Shown here one piece after another: positions 42,905 through 55,904 of a stretch of 64,000 bases of DNA. The notes under the pieces are model-generated. The model did no database searches. It had not been told where the DNA came from and saw only the letters and a list, made by a program, of their open reading frames with translations. The stretch is from the NCBI GenBank assembly GCA_026874595.1, contig CM049320.1, forward strand, positions 22,451,714 through 22,515,713, written 5' to 3'. The stretch's first letter is position 1. Every line of letters starts with the position of its first letter. The DNA is from Sipunculus nudus (taxonomy: Eukaryota > Annelida > Sipuncula > Golfingiida > Sipunculidae). Made by a program: the position numbers and the translations under genes.

Positions 42905-44150
42905 AGTTATACTGTGCAAACGGAAACGGTAAAAAGCGGCGGTTAAAGCCAAGGCGATCTGGGACGACTGGAGTGTGTAACCTCTGCTTGAGAAGCGTGA
43001 GACTGTCAGTGCCGTTAACGACATGAGCCGTTCTTCCAATCTGACAGAACCTCATTTAGAGAGAAACAACTGTCGTTGCTGGAAATGATGATGATGATCC
43101 CCAATGAGGGGACTAGATCACTTTTGTGTTGTATCACAGGATTTTACTTGAAAATTAATTACGTAATTACTCGAAAAAAACTGAAAAGGAATTAGTAAAC
43201 CTGCCCGCTTCGTTGACATTAAATGGGGGACATTTATAAACGTTAATGATCAGTAATGATAGACTATTTATATATCGCAGATAACATGCGCCTTGTTTCA
43301 TTGAACATATAGGTAGGTTATCTGATATAAAAAGGTAAAATTAACTGGTTTAATGTTAGCAACCGTGATTAACAAAATCCTAAGACGTGACTATATTTTC
43401 ACTGGGATAAGAAAAGGGCAATTAAGCTTTATTGTGATACTTATAGCTACCTGGTACAGAATAATAATATAATTATTTCCAGATTGGAAAGATCGAGAAC
43501 TAAAACCCCGCCTATTTGTGGTTCCCGGTAGCATGCTTTGTATATGCGATGACGTAGTTAAGTCACCTGATCATTCACTGCAGCATGGACCTGTATATGT
43601 AACCTGTTGGTGATAAGCAGAAAACAGGACGTTACTCTTTCGCCTCGAATGAGACAGGTGCTACAGGTGACGTGGACGTGGTAATAATAATTAGCAGGGC
43701 GGAGACATATGTATCAAATCGATATATTTTACTCTCCTCTCGTCACAAGATGTCTTATATGTTTATACTTCGTAGAGAGGTCTCGTGTCTCTCACTGTGT
43801 AACTAGCCGTCATTTATATGAAGAGTTTGAGAAGGAAGAACGATTTATTATGACTGACAGCATTTCGAAGGGTTTCATATAAATGAAGGGGAATAGTGTC
43901 TTCAGAGCTTCTTTATTTTGGAAGAAAAGTTCACATGATATTATAAGGAGGACAAAGTAGAGAGACGATTCGTTTTGTTTATTTTTAGGAGCATTATAAA
44001 ATGGACAACCGTCAGGAAATTTAGTTGACATTCACAATTACAAATTGGCTACCTGGCAGTAAATCTAGTTGACATTAACACTGTAAAATATGCTGATTTG
44101 GAAACCATTTTGGATTATGGTTTTCTTTTTAATAAAAACATAGAAAGAGG
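42905..44150. other. Upstream region of the GPCR gene
   Basis: No gene is supported. Modest GC rises near 42910-43060 and 43600-43690 could be regulatory. No core promoter is evident. Confidence 0.35.
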
Positions 44151-44282
44151 AACCAGTTAAGACGGAGGCAGGCGATATCAACCGACAGCAGACGACGAAA
44201 AGAGGAGGCAGGAAACAGACTTGAAAAGAAACAGACATCAAGAAAAAGCAAAGAACACCAAGGGGAAGCAGACCAAAACAAA

Positions 44283-44493
44283 ATGTACGACCTGTTTATT
44301 CCAAGATCGTTCGTACTATCCATACAGATTGTTTTTATTGTGCTTATCTTGGTCGGTAATGGTTTGGTGGTGGCCTTAATCATTTTCACAAAAACCATGC
44401 ACACCGTTACCAATGCGTTCCTGGTGTCCTTGAGTATGGCCGATCTTCTCGTTGGGCTGGTTGCCATCCCTCTCACTTTGCTGGAAGCCACAG
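44283..44493 (+). CDS. Rhodopsin-like GPCR, first coding exon
   Basis: The ATG at 44283 follows a purine-rich leader and has A at -3. Seventy codons and one base follow to a consensus donor (CAG|GTAAGT, cut after 44493). The protein starts with a short N-terminus. TM1 (about residues 10-35) has the GN motif with N26 at the class A 1.50 position. After a short loop, TM2 (about 43-66) has 'FLVSLSMADLLVG' with D54 at the conserved 2.50 position. This is a plasma-membrane receptor, probably for an amine, peptide or other small ligand, but the subfamily cannot be read from two helices. The remaining exons (DRY, TM3-TM7) were not found in the window, so the intron is long or the gene is broken. Confidence 0.8.
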
Positions 44494-45660
44494 GTAAGTA
44501 TATAATTTCATCAACCGACTTTAAATAAGAAATGTTTGATGAATCATTAATAAAAGAAAGACCCATACATTCTTAGTAAAAAAATTCCAACTTGAACTAA
44601 AAAGGGTTAATATTCAGAGTTGACTGAGTGGGACACCTTTTAGGGTTCTAGCTAAAACCTAAGCTGGGGGGGGGGGGGGGGTCGTATGAGACAAATAATT
44701 CAAAATAATGATTGCGATATAATAAACAATGGTCAGGCGATACCATTTGATGACGTCAGTCAATAGACGTCATGCGTCATCGACTTTTGTGCGTTGAAAA
44801 AAAAATTAATACATGGCGGCCATGAGCCAAATGACCTTACATGCAATCACTTTTCATTACTATTTGAGCTAATACATGACCTCCCCCTGCCGATTTGCAA
44901 ACATTTCTATAAGTCTCAGCCCGCTGAACATTTAACATTTGAACTTGCAGGTTGAGCAGTAATTTGCTTGGTAGGTGTATCACTAAAATGTGGAACTTTT
45001 ATTATTAACCTAATGTACCTTGGGATCGCACTGTCTAGCAGGGGTGGCCTGGCAGGCTGCCAGCTAATTAGCGAGTGCTGTCACATCCCTATTGTAATAA
45101 CGTTCCCGATTGTATTAATTATCACATTCGGCGTTGCAAATGGGCTGTTTCTCATAACCCCTAGTGTAATAACGTGCACTATTGTTATAATTATTAAATA
45201 AGGGGCTAAAAAAGCAACCCCTATTGTAATCATTTTTTTATTACATAAAGGGTTGTGGTTGTAAAGGTTTTTGTATACCAGCTTTGATGAAGAACTGGTA
45301 AGCCCTAGAAATATAATTCATTTCAATAAGGAACGGTATACAAAACAGGTTGTCGACCGAGCAACCCCTATTGTAATAACCATTTGTAATGTAATAACCA
45401 TTTATTACAATTAGAAACGGTATAACAATTCAGGTTTGACCGAACAACCCCTATTGAAATAACCATTTGTAATGTAATAATCATGCGATTACTCTATTGT
45501 TATTTAGTTAGGGTTGGGTTAGGGTTCCCATATTTTACAGTTATTCACCAAAGGTTGTGTGCAAACACCTTTGCAACCGCCACCCTTGATTCAGTCACAG
45601 TTTCTGGTGATGGATAAAATAGTCCAATAATACTTCAGCTATTTAAAATAAAATTGAACA
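44494..45660. other. GPCR intron sequence with short repeats
   Basis: It begins with the GPCR donor. A G run lies at 44667-44682. Between about 45080 and 45490 the phrase 'aacccctattgtaataa' recurs four to five times with variants, forming a loose repeat. No later GPCR exon is seen. Confidence 0.5.
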
Positions 45661-45664
45661 ATCC

Positions 45665-46740
45665 TGAAGACCGCATATTATTCGTTTGTCCTTCTCAGCC
45701 AGTTATTTGTTTGGTTCACTGACAGCATCTGGTGTGTCCATGGCCCCATCTGACTTGCATGAAGATGAGGATATCTTATCTTGGGTGGTTAAATCTTTTC
45801 CTTTGGAATAGATCTGAATTTATAAGGATGACTAGTAAACAAACAAAAAATATTTAACAACAACACACGTTAACAAACTGAAGTCATCTGTGCTGTTCTT
45901 AATCTATTTTATGATTGATGGTGGCACAACTTAACTTTTGTCATGCAATTCCTCTATGGCAACACCTAAGAAATGCCTATATTTCTTTTTCATGACTGTG
46001 GGGAATGGAACAATGTGCTTCCTGAGGGGGCAATTTCCCATAAATCCAAACAAATTAACATTACTTCAAGAAAGGGGCTAATGCAGTATACAACCTGTTA
46101 AAAAACTACATGAACAAGAATAGCCATATGTCTAGAAATCATAATAACAACAACAACTAAACTTCTTGTAACTGTTATACGACAGTCCCTGATCCGTCTA
46201 GCCTTCCACCCCGAATCTATCCCAAGATACTTCATTGTTGGGTGTTACCCCCCCCCCCCCCCCGTACTTTTCTTTCCTCACCAATATCTTTATCCATGTC
46301 ACACAGAGACTTATACTTTCCCTTTTTAAACTCATCCTTCTACCTTACAAGCCCCATTTTTTTCTTTCTCACTTCTCTGCTGCAATTAAATTTGTTGAAT
46401 AATGCAGAAACATAATGATAATAATAATGATAATAATAATAATAATAATAATAGCAAAGAGCTTGTTGATAGATACAAGTTTTTAATTGGATTTGTTTAT
46501 CAATGTCTAACTCTATGGGAAGAACTATAATTATGTAAAACAAATTAAATATGGGATTATGTGCTTATTGGGTATGTCAATTGGTTTCAAATTTTGTAGG
46601 GTCAGGGATATTCCGAGTTGAATGGAGCTTTAAGGCCATGAATCTAAAAATGATGGCACTTATGGTGTCTACATTGTAAAATCTTAATGTCTCCCTTGTC
46701 TCAGAGTTGAGATAACAAAACCGCTAGAGCCATTTTCATT
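45665..46740 (-). mobile_element. Second ISL2EU fragment (coiled-coil exon and intron)
   Basis: It matches 17.0-18.06 kb in the same orientation. The minus-strand relic of the coiled-coil exon (45745-45665) reads 'SSSSCKSDGAMDT' and 'LAEKDKRI' with an internal stop, parallel to 'SSSSCQSDAAMDT' in the other copy. Shared intron phrases include 'atgcaattcctct', 'ggcaacacctaa' and 'aagccc'. It lacks the hammerhead/TA insertion and has instead a C run at 46249-46263 and an (AAT)n block near 46430. Confidence 0.7.
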
Positions 46741-46744
46741 TGAG

Positions 46745-47376
46745 AACAGGATTAGTCACTATAAAACTGGGCATGAGATACATCATTGGTTACATGTTAT
46801 TGATGTAATTATCATTTCATAATACATGCTGATGACGTAAACAATATAGAGGGCATTGTTTGTTAATAGCAAGCATCCATGCTACATCAATCAGTCATAA
46901 AGTGAAGAAAAAAGTGTGGGTGGAAACCACCTTAAATATTGAATTTCAAAGTCATTTTTTCAACATCAAACCGAAAAATGGATGAGCCAAGGTTAATTTT
47001 TCACTTTTGTAGACACTGTTTAACTTTCAAGGTCATTTTCATTGCCATTTTCAATGCAAACCAAACAAAATTGAACCTGAACGGGTAAAGTGCTTCCTCA
47101 TATTCGGTAAATTTAGGCTCTAAGAGTAATGTATGTGTCAAGTGACACGAACACAAGCCATGTAATAGCATGTTCATAATTTCTTAAAATTAAATGAATG
47201 AAAGGTAAAACTTAAAGTGTTCAACACAGTAATGTTTTCACTACCCTGAATGAAGAAATACAGAAATTGAGTTAAAGGGTGCTTTTGTGTGTTCCCCAAA
47301 GTGTCTTAAACACATTTTGAAATGTAACATAACAGGAGTCTTAGCGCAGACGATCAGGGCGCGAACGGACAGGGCG
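46745..47376. other. Gene-free DNA
   Basis: Nothing recognised. Confidence 0.5.
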
Positions 47377-47382
47377 CGAACA

Positions 47383-49177
47383 TACGGTGGCTGATTTAGG
47401 ACACAGAAAAAAAAATATTTATCTCGTGATCTCGAGATAACATCTCGAGATCTCGACATAGAATTTCGCAACAAAAAAAAATTTTAGGAAGCAAAAAAAA
47501 AAAATTTTTAGGAAGCAAAAAAAAAATTTTAGGAAGTAAAAAAAAAATTTAGGAAGCATAAAATAAAATTTTATGAAGCAAAAAAAAATTTGTTAGGAAG
47601 CAACAAAAAAAAAGTTTAGGAAGAAACCCCAGCTGGGAATGGGTCTTATAACGCCACTTTGACGTATAAACATTTTATCTAAAGGCTACTTCTATACAAG
47701 GCACTTGAGCAAGTGTTAACATACAGATAAAACATGTAACCGAATTATTGAAAGATCACTAGTTGATATTCGTTAGAGCATGTGAAGCAATGCAGTATTT
47801 GTCCTTTACAGAAATCTGAAATCTCTGAATTGAAGCCAGATGTTTCTGCCGGACGTCTTTCTATTACGATCGGTGGCAATTTTTGCAACCCCCCCCCCCC
47901 CCCGGACCCATGTTATAAAAAAACGTGGATATAGACAACACCGCCTTTACCCATGGCATTGGCTCCTTTTTATGAAAGGTTAATAGATTATGTTTACCTA
48001 GATTATGTTTATGATTGCTTTCACTTCTTTAATATGTATATGCAGATTTATCCTGTATTACAAAGATTCTATAAATAAGGCAGGTGAATAGCGACTTTAA
48101 GACCAAAGCAGAGCATTTTGCTGAAGAAAAATCATGATGAGAGATGATCGAAATTTTAAACCGTTTATTTATGAATATAAAACATTTATGAAGATAGGTT
48201 GATTAAATTAATCTGAGCCATAGTAAGAGCTATAGTGGATCAAGACTTGGGCTTTAGGGACTGAAGCAACGCCCCTCCCCTCCCCCCTCCCCCCCCCCCC
48301 AGCGTACCTACCCGAAAACACAGTAATCAGTTTTAGCATATTTTAATTTATGATGGTCTAATACATGTTCCACAAAACAACACACCATTTCAATAAAACA
48401 AAAGGTGAAAGAAATTGTACAAAAAGCGTGTTTCTATAAGAGGCTCATATTTGTTTGTATTCTTAAAATAATAAGGTACCCACAATGCATTCATGCAGAC
48501 CTAAACATTTCTATTGAGTGATTTAACAGACATGGCTCCGAATCCGCCGTTCAGGTGAATGTTTCAGATTCTTTAGGCTTTGACATCTTCCTTACGGATA
48601 TGAATAATTAAATATTGAATTTATATTGAACTTTTCTTCAACTCGCCTTATCTCAGGGGATATACAAACTTGATTGATTTTAAATTAATTATATTGTATT
48701 ACCGTTCAGTTAAACACAGTATACATGGTCTTTGTTTTATAATTGCAATAGTAAGCACTCTTAACGTATACTGTCCCCATACGGTTGCTTTGTTTTATGT
48801 CAATTCAGCTTCGAATGGTTCGTACAAGTATGACATTTTTTCTGGAGATCTCGGAAGATAATTTTTTTTTTTGCTTGCTAAAAATTTTTTTGTTTGCTTT
48901 CTAAAATTTTTTTTTTTGCTTCCTAAAAATTTTTTTTTTGCTTCCTAAAATTTTTTTTTATTTGCTTCCAAAAAATTATTTTTTGCTTCCTAAAATTTTT
49001 TTTTGCTTCCTAAAAATTTTTTTTTTTTTGCTTCATAATTTTTTTTTTTTGCTTCCCAAAATTTTTTTTTTGCTTCCTAAATTTTTTTTTGGCGAAATTC
49101 TATGTCGAGATCTCGAGATGTTATCTCGAGATCTCGAGATAATTTTTTTTTTTCTGTGTCCTAAATCAGCCACCGTA
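47383..49177. mobile_element. Foldback element, TACGG group, copy 1 (1795 bp)
   Basis: The left terminus 'tacggtggctgatttaggac' is matched by the inverted right terminus ending '...aatcagccaccgta'. The direct repeat CGAACA abuts both (47377-47382 and 49178-49183). Inside the TIRs lie palindromic CTCGAGATCTCGAGAT blocks. Next come subterminal arms of about 150-270 bp built from A-rich 'ttaggaagcaaaa' units on the left and complementary 'ttttgcttcctaa' units on the right, so the ends can form a large hairpin. The 1.2-kb core has C runs (47889-47903, 48280-48300) but no ORF. It is non-autonomous, superfamily unassigned. Confidence 0.85.
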
Positions 49178-49183
49178 CGAACA

Positions 49184-50260
49184 CCGTAAAGCAATTTGTC
49201 AATAAGACGGAGACACAATATATGTCGCCATGCCAGTATCCGGAACTCGACGAGACCAACTTTTTAGGGTTTCTTAAAAAAAGTTTGGACGCCCAAAAAA
49301 TTTGAAAAAATAATGATTGCCCTTTAATTCTGTGATGGTAACCAATATACCAAATACATGTGGTAAAGCAGGCTCTTACTTTGTAGTTTGATGATTACAT
49401 GTACATGACTTTGAAAGATGCTCTTTTTAGGTTCCAATGTTTATTTTATGACTTTTTTCGAGCTGGATGAAGGTATTTAAATAACTATAGGTGTAAAGGA
49501 TCTATAATATACGGAAGGGTATCAGAAACAGCTACTGCTGATTATTTTGGCACCTTTTCTTTATTTTCTTAATATCCAAAAGTGTTAAAGACACTTGGGG
49601 AATGATAAAGGGTGGTTTAATTTAGTATGGGTTACAAGGGGCCCTTACCTTCCTGTATGATATGTATTTTACCTTTATTTACTGATACACCTTTTTTAAG
49701 GGAAACTTTGGTTGAGGGATCCACCTCCACTTTTGTTATGCAACTTTTGTATCCTTACCAACGCATATCATCAGCAACCACCTTAGGGGTTGGTGGTGGG
49801 CTGCCTGTCAGGTTCCTGTTAGATCTGCAGATTGCTCCAGATAATTAGATCATAAACACAAGCGACTTTCATCAGATTTTACGCTTGATGCACGACACTT
49901 ATGTCGATGTGTTTTGGGATTTATGAGTATAATGGTGAAATCCTAGTGTTAAAAGAGATACTTTATGTCAGAACCATCTACCAAAAGAAAATGGTTTGAG
50001 CTATACTTGTACAATTAACAAGCCTATCGAGATTAATTTGAAACATTTGCTATAGTTTGTTTTGATGTAATTATACAGTTCGACAACTAACTTATAGAAA
50101 TAATTTATGATAAATCTGTAAAATCACTTGGGGTATCTTTTGATAATGATTTCAGTTTAGATACACACAGCGGAAATGTGCTCCAAAGCAAGTACACCGT
50201 CAAATGTGCTTCAACTTATTAGTAATTAATCCATTTGCCCAGTTGCTCGTGTTGGTATCT
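49184..50260. other. Gene-free DNA with an R5 subrepeat
   Basis: A solitary R5-type unit 'acttttgtatccttacca' lies near 49744. Nothing else is recognised. Confidence 0.5.
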
Positions 50261-50264
50261 GTAG

Positions 50265-50714
50265 AACCTTTATCTCCTGTATACCGCTTTAAGGAGAACC
50301 CTCTATTTAATATACATTTTTTGGTGGTGAAAACTTAGAGAAGAGTCCAAGTAACTTTCTCACCCTCATTTTCAAGGTGAAACGGGAAATAATTTTCATG
50401 AAAGGTACATAGTATTTATTGAACACTTCTGACGAACAAAAGATCACTCATTCCAGCTGAACATCAAAGTTACATATTTTAGGTGCAAAAATACCAAACA
50501 CTGAAACCTTAATGTAGGAGGCAGCATATGTATACCGTATATGACTACATAACTTCTATTGTTAACTAGTTGAGGCACAAGATTCCTAATTTAGTACTTA
50601 TCTTAGCCTTAAGTTATATATATATATATACGTTTCAGCACACTTTACCAAGCTATCGCCGTGTACAGAGGGCACAAGAAGGACACAGGTGCCGATGTCT
50701 ACCTCTTCCTATAT

Positions 50715-50754
<40 letters not shown>

Positions 50755-50759
50755 GTATA

Positions 50760-50803
<44 letters not shown>

Positions 50804-51690
50804 GCTGACTAATTATGTACCTTATTATTCCTTATTAAGGTACATAATTCATTTCTACTTTCACAATGAGTTTATTGATTACAGGTCCATTTTCGTAATA
50901 AAGCTTTTGTATCCATACCAACGCATATCATCAGCATTCACCTCATGTTAGTTAATAGATTAAAGTTCCCTTTTCCTGATGCAACTTTTATGTCCTAACC
51001 AAATCCTCAGCAGGCACCTTGATGTTTCTTTAACGATGAGGTAATTAATTAAAGCACCATTTTCCTAATGCAACTTTTGTATCCTTACCAACGCATATTA
51101 TCAGCATTCACCTTGAAGTTACTTTTACCAAGAGTTAATACATTTAAGCTGCATTTTCCCCATACAGATGTTGTGTCCTTACCAAATCATAAGCAGGCAC
51201 CTTGATGTTTCCTTTGTAAAGAGATAATTAATAAAAGCACCATTGTCCTTATTCAACTTTTTGTACCCTTACCAATGCATATCATCAACGGACACCTTGT
51301 ACACCGATGTTACGTTGTGTCACATTGTGTTGATTGATTACCGCTCCAAAAAGCATAAAGATTTGTATATCGAGGTTTTAACAGTTTATATTAGGGTCTT
51401 TTGACTCAAATGAACACAAAACTTGCATAAACAGCATTCAGGTCGACCAATAATGACGGTAAAAAATGGTGCATGGTATATCACCAAACCTGCTAGATGA
51501 TATATTTGAACTAAATAATAAAAAGTATAGGTTTTGAGGACAACATCAGTTAAATTACCAAATTAATATTATCATTATTTGTAATTATAACTGTCATCAT
51601 ATCTGCATATGACTAAACGGTTTCATTTACGTGGGACTGTCATTCAAGTTATTAAGAAATAAACCCTGCATGCAATCGATTAATCAGTCA
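50265..51690 (+). repeat. R5 dispersed repeat, copy B (expanded)
   Basis: Inverted relative to copy A at 10.3-11.4 kb. Between the shared ends it holds TA microsatellites (50614-50632 and 50713-50800) and about six tandem units of roughly 100 bp ('ttttgtatccttaccaa...caccttg', 50890-51300), where copy A has two. No coding capacity. Confidence 0.65.
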
Positions 51691-51694
51691 TAGA

Positions 51695-53275
51695 TATTCA
51701 ATAATAAATTTTTATTGGCATACATTATGTCCTTATTTTTTATCATATTTTTATTCTTAACACTCTAGTCGGCATAGCAGCATGTATATGCTAGTGCTTT
51801 TGAGATTCTCTCTTAAAAACATTATAAAGATGACTATACACTTATAAGCACTATCACACATAAAAAAATGCAGAATGCCTCCATTTAAGAATTAATCTGT
51901 TTCATGGCAATAAGAAAGAATGAAATAACTGGATATCACTTCAATGAAAGGAGTATATCAGCTTAATACTGTCTATATATGTTAACACTGAGAACAAACT
52001 GACATCTATAGCAAAACCAAAAAGTAGCCGTGTGATAGTCATTAGCGCACCCTGGTGGCCACAGTCGTATAGAAAAACAATCGGGTTCTAATGTGACCCA
52101 CGCATGATAAAATGACCATGTCGAAGTCCGTGCATTCAGACATCTCTGGGAAGAGTGAGACACAAACGCAAAATCCAACAGACAGGACGATCAGACTATG
52201 TACAATGCAGACACAGTGTTACAAATTAAGTGAAATCAGTCCTATGAAGTAAATTAACCACATGTTTTATTCATTTTAGTTTTTCCTAGTTTACAACACT
52301 CAATTTTTTTCATTTGCAATCAACAAAATAATTGGATATCATGAACATCTTAAATGGAAAATATATATATTTATATTAAATATGATTAAATTGTAATTAG
52401 CATTTTTTTAAAAGATCCAACAATTAATTAAGGATATAAAGACTATACATATCATGTAAACACATCTTAAATATTTTTTTATACAGGTGTTAATTATTTT
52501 AACGTATGACCCAATGATAGTGATTTATAGTGTGACATATAACCAACGATAAACATATCTTTTTTACGAAAAAAAGAATCATTCCAGTTTTAAAAAGTAT
52601 TCCGATTCCAGGAAGGTCTCAGCTGATCCCGTTTGTTTACAAGTTAACTCTGCAGGGAACTCTTTGCCTTGCGGGAGGCTATTAATTGGCCCTTAGTCTT
52701 TGCATACACCTACACAGATTATCGATTCTGAATCCAAACTATAAAAGTGCATTTTAGTCTCTTGTTTTTAATATTTGTGTCCCACGGTGCCGACAGTGCT
52801 AATAACCGTAGTTGTCTTTGACGGCAAACTCGTACACGATTACCTTAAAAAGCGCCCCTTTCTACATTGGCCAGTCAAGTGTTATAATCATCGTTCTGTT
52901 CTATTAAATAAATTATTGATACAGGTGTGCTTTCAATTACAGTACACCTTCCAAAGCTAAAAAAAGGAACTTAAGGTTAATTGTTTGCATTCTTTCCGTG
53001 ATTTACAAGTGACAGTACAAGCGCGCCCCTTCCTCCTGTCGATTTTGACCCAAGCTTTCCTGATAGTGGGTTGACCGAGTTGCGAAATCTATGGTAGGTC
53101 TGCTTTAATGTCCCTCGGCTGTCCGTGCATCACTTTAATAACACCTTGACACTGACACAATGTTTGTCCCCGTACTGTACAAGCATACGTTATGTACTGT
53201 CTACCCAATGCACAGCCGAAAATGAGCCGAATTGGCACGCATTTACAAACAATGGCACTTATTGTTTACGCATAG
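51695..53275. other. Gene-free DNA
   Basis: No supported gene. Short ORFs at 51963-52178 (-) and 52775-52960 (+) have no recognisable features. Confidence 0.45.
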
Positions 53276-53280
53276 GTTAA

Positions 53281-54173
53281 GCCCCCATCACAAGAGAAGG
53301 AGACCTAACGGCAACCATGGCGACCTAGCAGATCGGCGTTGATCGCCATGAACATGGGAAAACCGTCCGTGTGTGACGGCAATGCCGCTGTCAATAGGCT
53401 TGCACGACGTGTATACACTTGCAATTTTCGGCCGTTTTATGCCGTTCCTACCACGTTGTATGGCGCTGCTACACCGTCGTTTATGACCAAACTGCATTTC
53501 CCTTACGTCCGCATGAGGTCCCTACTACCCACTGAAGAGCTCAGTCCACGACAGGGCTGCGATCATGATGATCCCGCAGCAACCGGCCCCCGATCCGTCT
53601 GCGATCAAGACGACGGAACTGCGCGCGTGGGTAGATGCTGCTGCGCTGCCACAGACTGGCAGTCGGTGGTTGCCATGGTCCCTATTGTTGAATAGTACAC
53701 ATAACATGACCGGTGTAAGAAAGTTAAGTGAAGCCACACATGTCAGCATGGACAGAAATTACATGCTACAAATGGCCTGTCTGCAAGGCCAACAAATCAT
53801 GCTGCTCAAAGAACAGCTGGCAGTGGCCAGAAGGAGGCAGCAGGAGCGAAATGGATAGACCGATGCTACCATGTTTACTGGCGATCGACCTGCGCTGTCA
53901 GGAAGCTGGTACTGCGCTGCTCGGACACTGATGGCGATCGAATTCCGATCTGACTGCGCTTTTAATCCACGGCGACCCCGCGGCGGAAATTTTGTCCATG
54001 TTCAAAACTGGTCGCCACTCATGGCGTTCAGGTTGACCATATGGCGACCCAAGGCGACACTATCTAGCTCCTACGAAGCTCATGAAAACGTAAGGCCACT
54101 CTGGCTGCGCTCTACGGCGATCTGCCTCAACTCGGTGATCGCAGAGAGATCGCCTTCTCGTGTGACGGGGGTG
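53281..54173. mobile_element. GC-rich TIR element, possibly Harbinger-derived
   Basis: The left end 'gcccccatcacaagagaagg' and the inverted right end 'ccttctcgtgtgacgggggtg' match at about 21 of 25 positions. The adjoining trinucleotides are TTA on the left and TAA on the right, which resembles but does not satisfy a 3-bp Harbinger TSD. The element is far GC-richer than its surroundings, with many GGCGAC words. An open stretch at 53745-53858 encodes a helical segment ('LQMACLQGQQIMLLKEQLAV', then Arg-rich) that reminds me of the N-terminus of mollusc Harbinger transposases. This link is weak. Confidence 0.55.
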
Positions 54174-54775
54174 TAAAGAATGGTTTGCGCATTGTCCCGC
54201 AGTGTCACGCACGGCACGAATAGTTTCCGCTTTTTCCGGCATCGCCACGCATTTCCCCAACTATTTTACGCATGCGCCATTCGAAGTTGTCGCAACAATC
54301 TTTTTTTCACGCTTTGTACCGCTTGGCGACGCGCTATATATATTTAGCATGTAGGATTCACACCTAGCTTCATTTCTTTTCTCGCTTTGGGCGATACAAG
54401 GTGCAGCATGCCAGAGACACTGTTATTGCAGAACAGAGAAGGTGCCTATATCTGGCAGTTATTATTATTATGTCTGTTATTATTATTGCCCCGAAGACTT
54501 CGCGCATTGCTCCGACGATTTCGCGCACTGTCACGCACCGTCCGCAGTGTTCACGCCGAGCCCGCGCAGTTTTTACGCATTTTTCGCGGTATACTTAAAT
54601 ACTCTCATCTTTTTTTTTATTTTTCGCGGAAAGTAAACAATAACCACGCGGTTCCAGGCGAGCCTGTGTTGGTCGTCGATTTTGACATGCGAGTTTGTTG
54701 GAGCAGCGCCACGCTTAACCCCGCACTGAACTTATTATATCATGGAAGGCATATATTTTGAAAGACGTCTATGCA
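54174..54775 (+). other. GC-rich segment with a TATA-like motif and 124-codon ORF
   Basis: CpG-rich words (CGCGCA, TCACGC) dominate. A TATATATA motif at about 54335 precedes an ORF (54387-54761, or from the ATG at 54408). The ORF contains 'YIWQLLLLCLLLLLPRRL' followed by an Arg-rich helix. It could be a signal-anchored small protein or another transposase N-terminal remnant. No homology is recognised and the C-terminal half looks random. Confidence 0.3.
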
Positions 54776-54779
54776 ACAA

Positions 54780-55900
54780 TGATAGTGACAAGAATAGACA
54801 TCCGTTGGCAATCATGGAACTACTCTGACAACCGGTGTTTTAACAAGACCGGCGTCTACATAAGGCAGACGTTTATTTTTCTTAGACACTATTTTACCCC
54901 GGCGACTTAATAAAGCAGGCGACTGTTTAATGCCCGGTGTCTGATCAAAGGATCCTCGAAATATGTGTCAATTATATTTTTCTGTCACTTGTGATGTTTA
55001 CATATAAAGTAGATACTTTGGGACAGAAAAAAAATATGTGTCAAAATCTCTCTGTGAATGCTGGAACACGCGGGTCCCGCCGAACTATATTACAGTCATG
55101 CATGATAAGGCAAGATCCAAGATCGTTTAATAAAGAAATACAATAGAAATATCTTCTTGTTTTAATAAATATTTGTTGAGATTTCATTTTTTGAATTTAT
55201 TTGCATAAGAAATAAAATGGAAGTTCATTCAAAAAGGACCTCTTTCGATGGCCTCAATGGCACCGATGTTTATTCTCGCCGAACGTTAAAAAAGCATGAC
55301 ATTTGAATTCGATCACACAATAATTGGAGCGATACCAATGTTTTTTTTCAAAGATTGGTGTAGACTTTCACAGAAACCGAGCAAATTAACCCATCGTAAT
55401 GATACGCTGAATAAAATCGTCCAGAAAGACGGAAATATATGGGATAATAAATACATCGATGTAAAGGCCTATTTGGTCAAACGTTTTAGAAAAAAATAGC
55501 CCACAGCAACTCAATATATATTGATATAAATTATTAATTAATTAGTGACACATCCTAAGTGGGCCGTGGACAGTCGGACCCCTTTTCCGGACCTGGGGAC
55601 CTTTTTTGTTAGTTTTTGTCATTTATCCACTTGGTTTGGACACCTCCTTGTCCTAAATCCGCACAAGTGACATACTTGTCAGAGTTAGGTAGAGAGCTTA
55701 ACGAGCCGGTGACAGGTGGTTCTATGTATAGATGTTTACACTATATAAAGGTTGTCCCTGTTGCTCACTTATATGAATGATTAACCTCAAATATATTGAC
55801 AAAAACCATAATGTAATTCAGTTATAGGGTGTTCACCCGTGGGACTAACCATCGAGAGTCCAAAACACTTTTTGCAAGGGGTGGGATTGGTGAATGTACA
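54780..55900. other. Gene-free DNA
   Basis: No supported gene. The ORF 55296-55499 (67 codons) is unrecognised. Confidence 0.45.
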
Positions 55901-55904
55901 TTCT

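Noticed and set aside
44129-44566. 145-codon minus-strand ORF
   Set aside because: It is the antisense shadow of the GPCR exon and its flanks.
53339-53858. 118- and 97-codon ORFs as host genes
   Set aside because: They overlap each other in different frames inside a TIR-bounded GC-rich element. Only a short helical segment looks protein-like.
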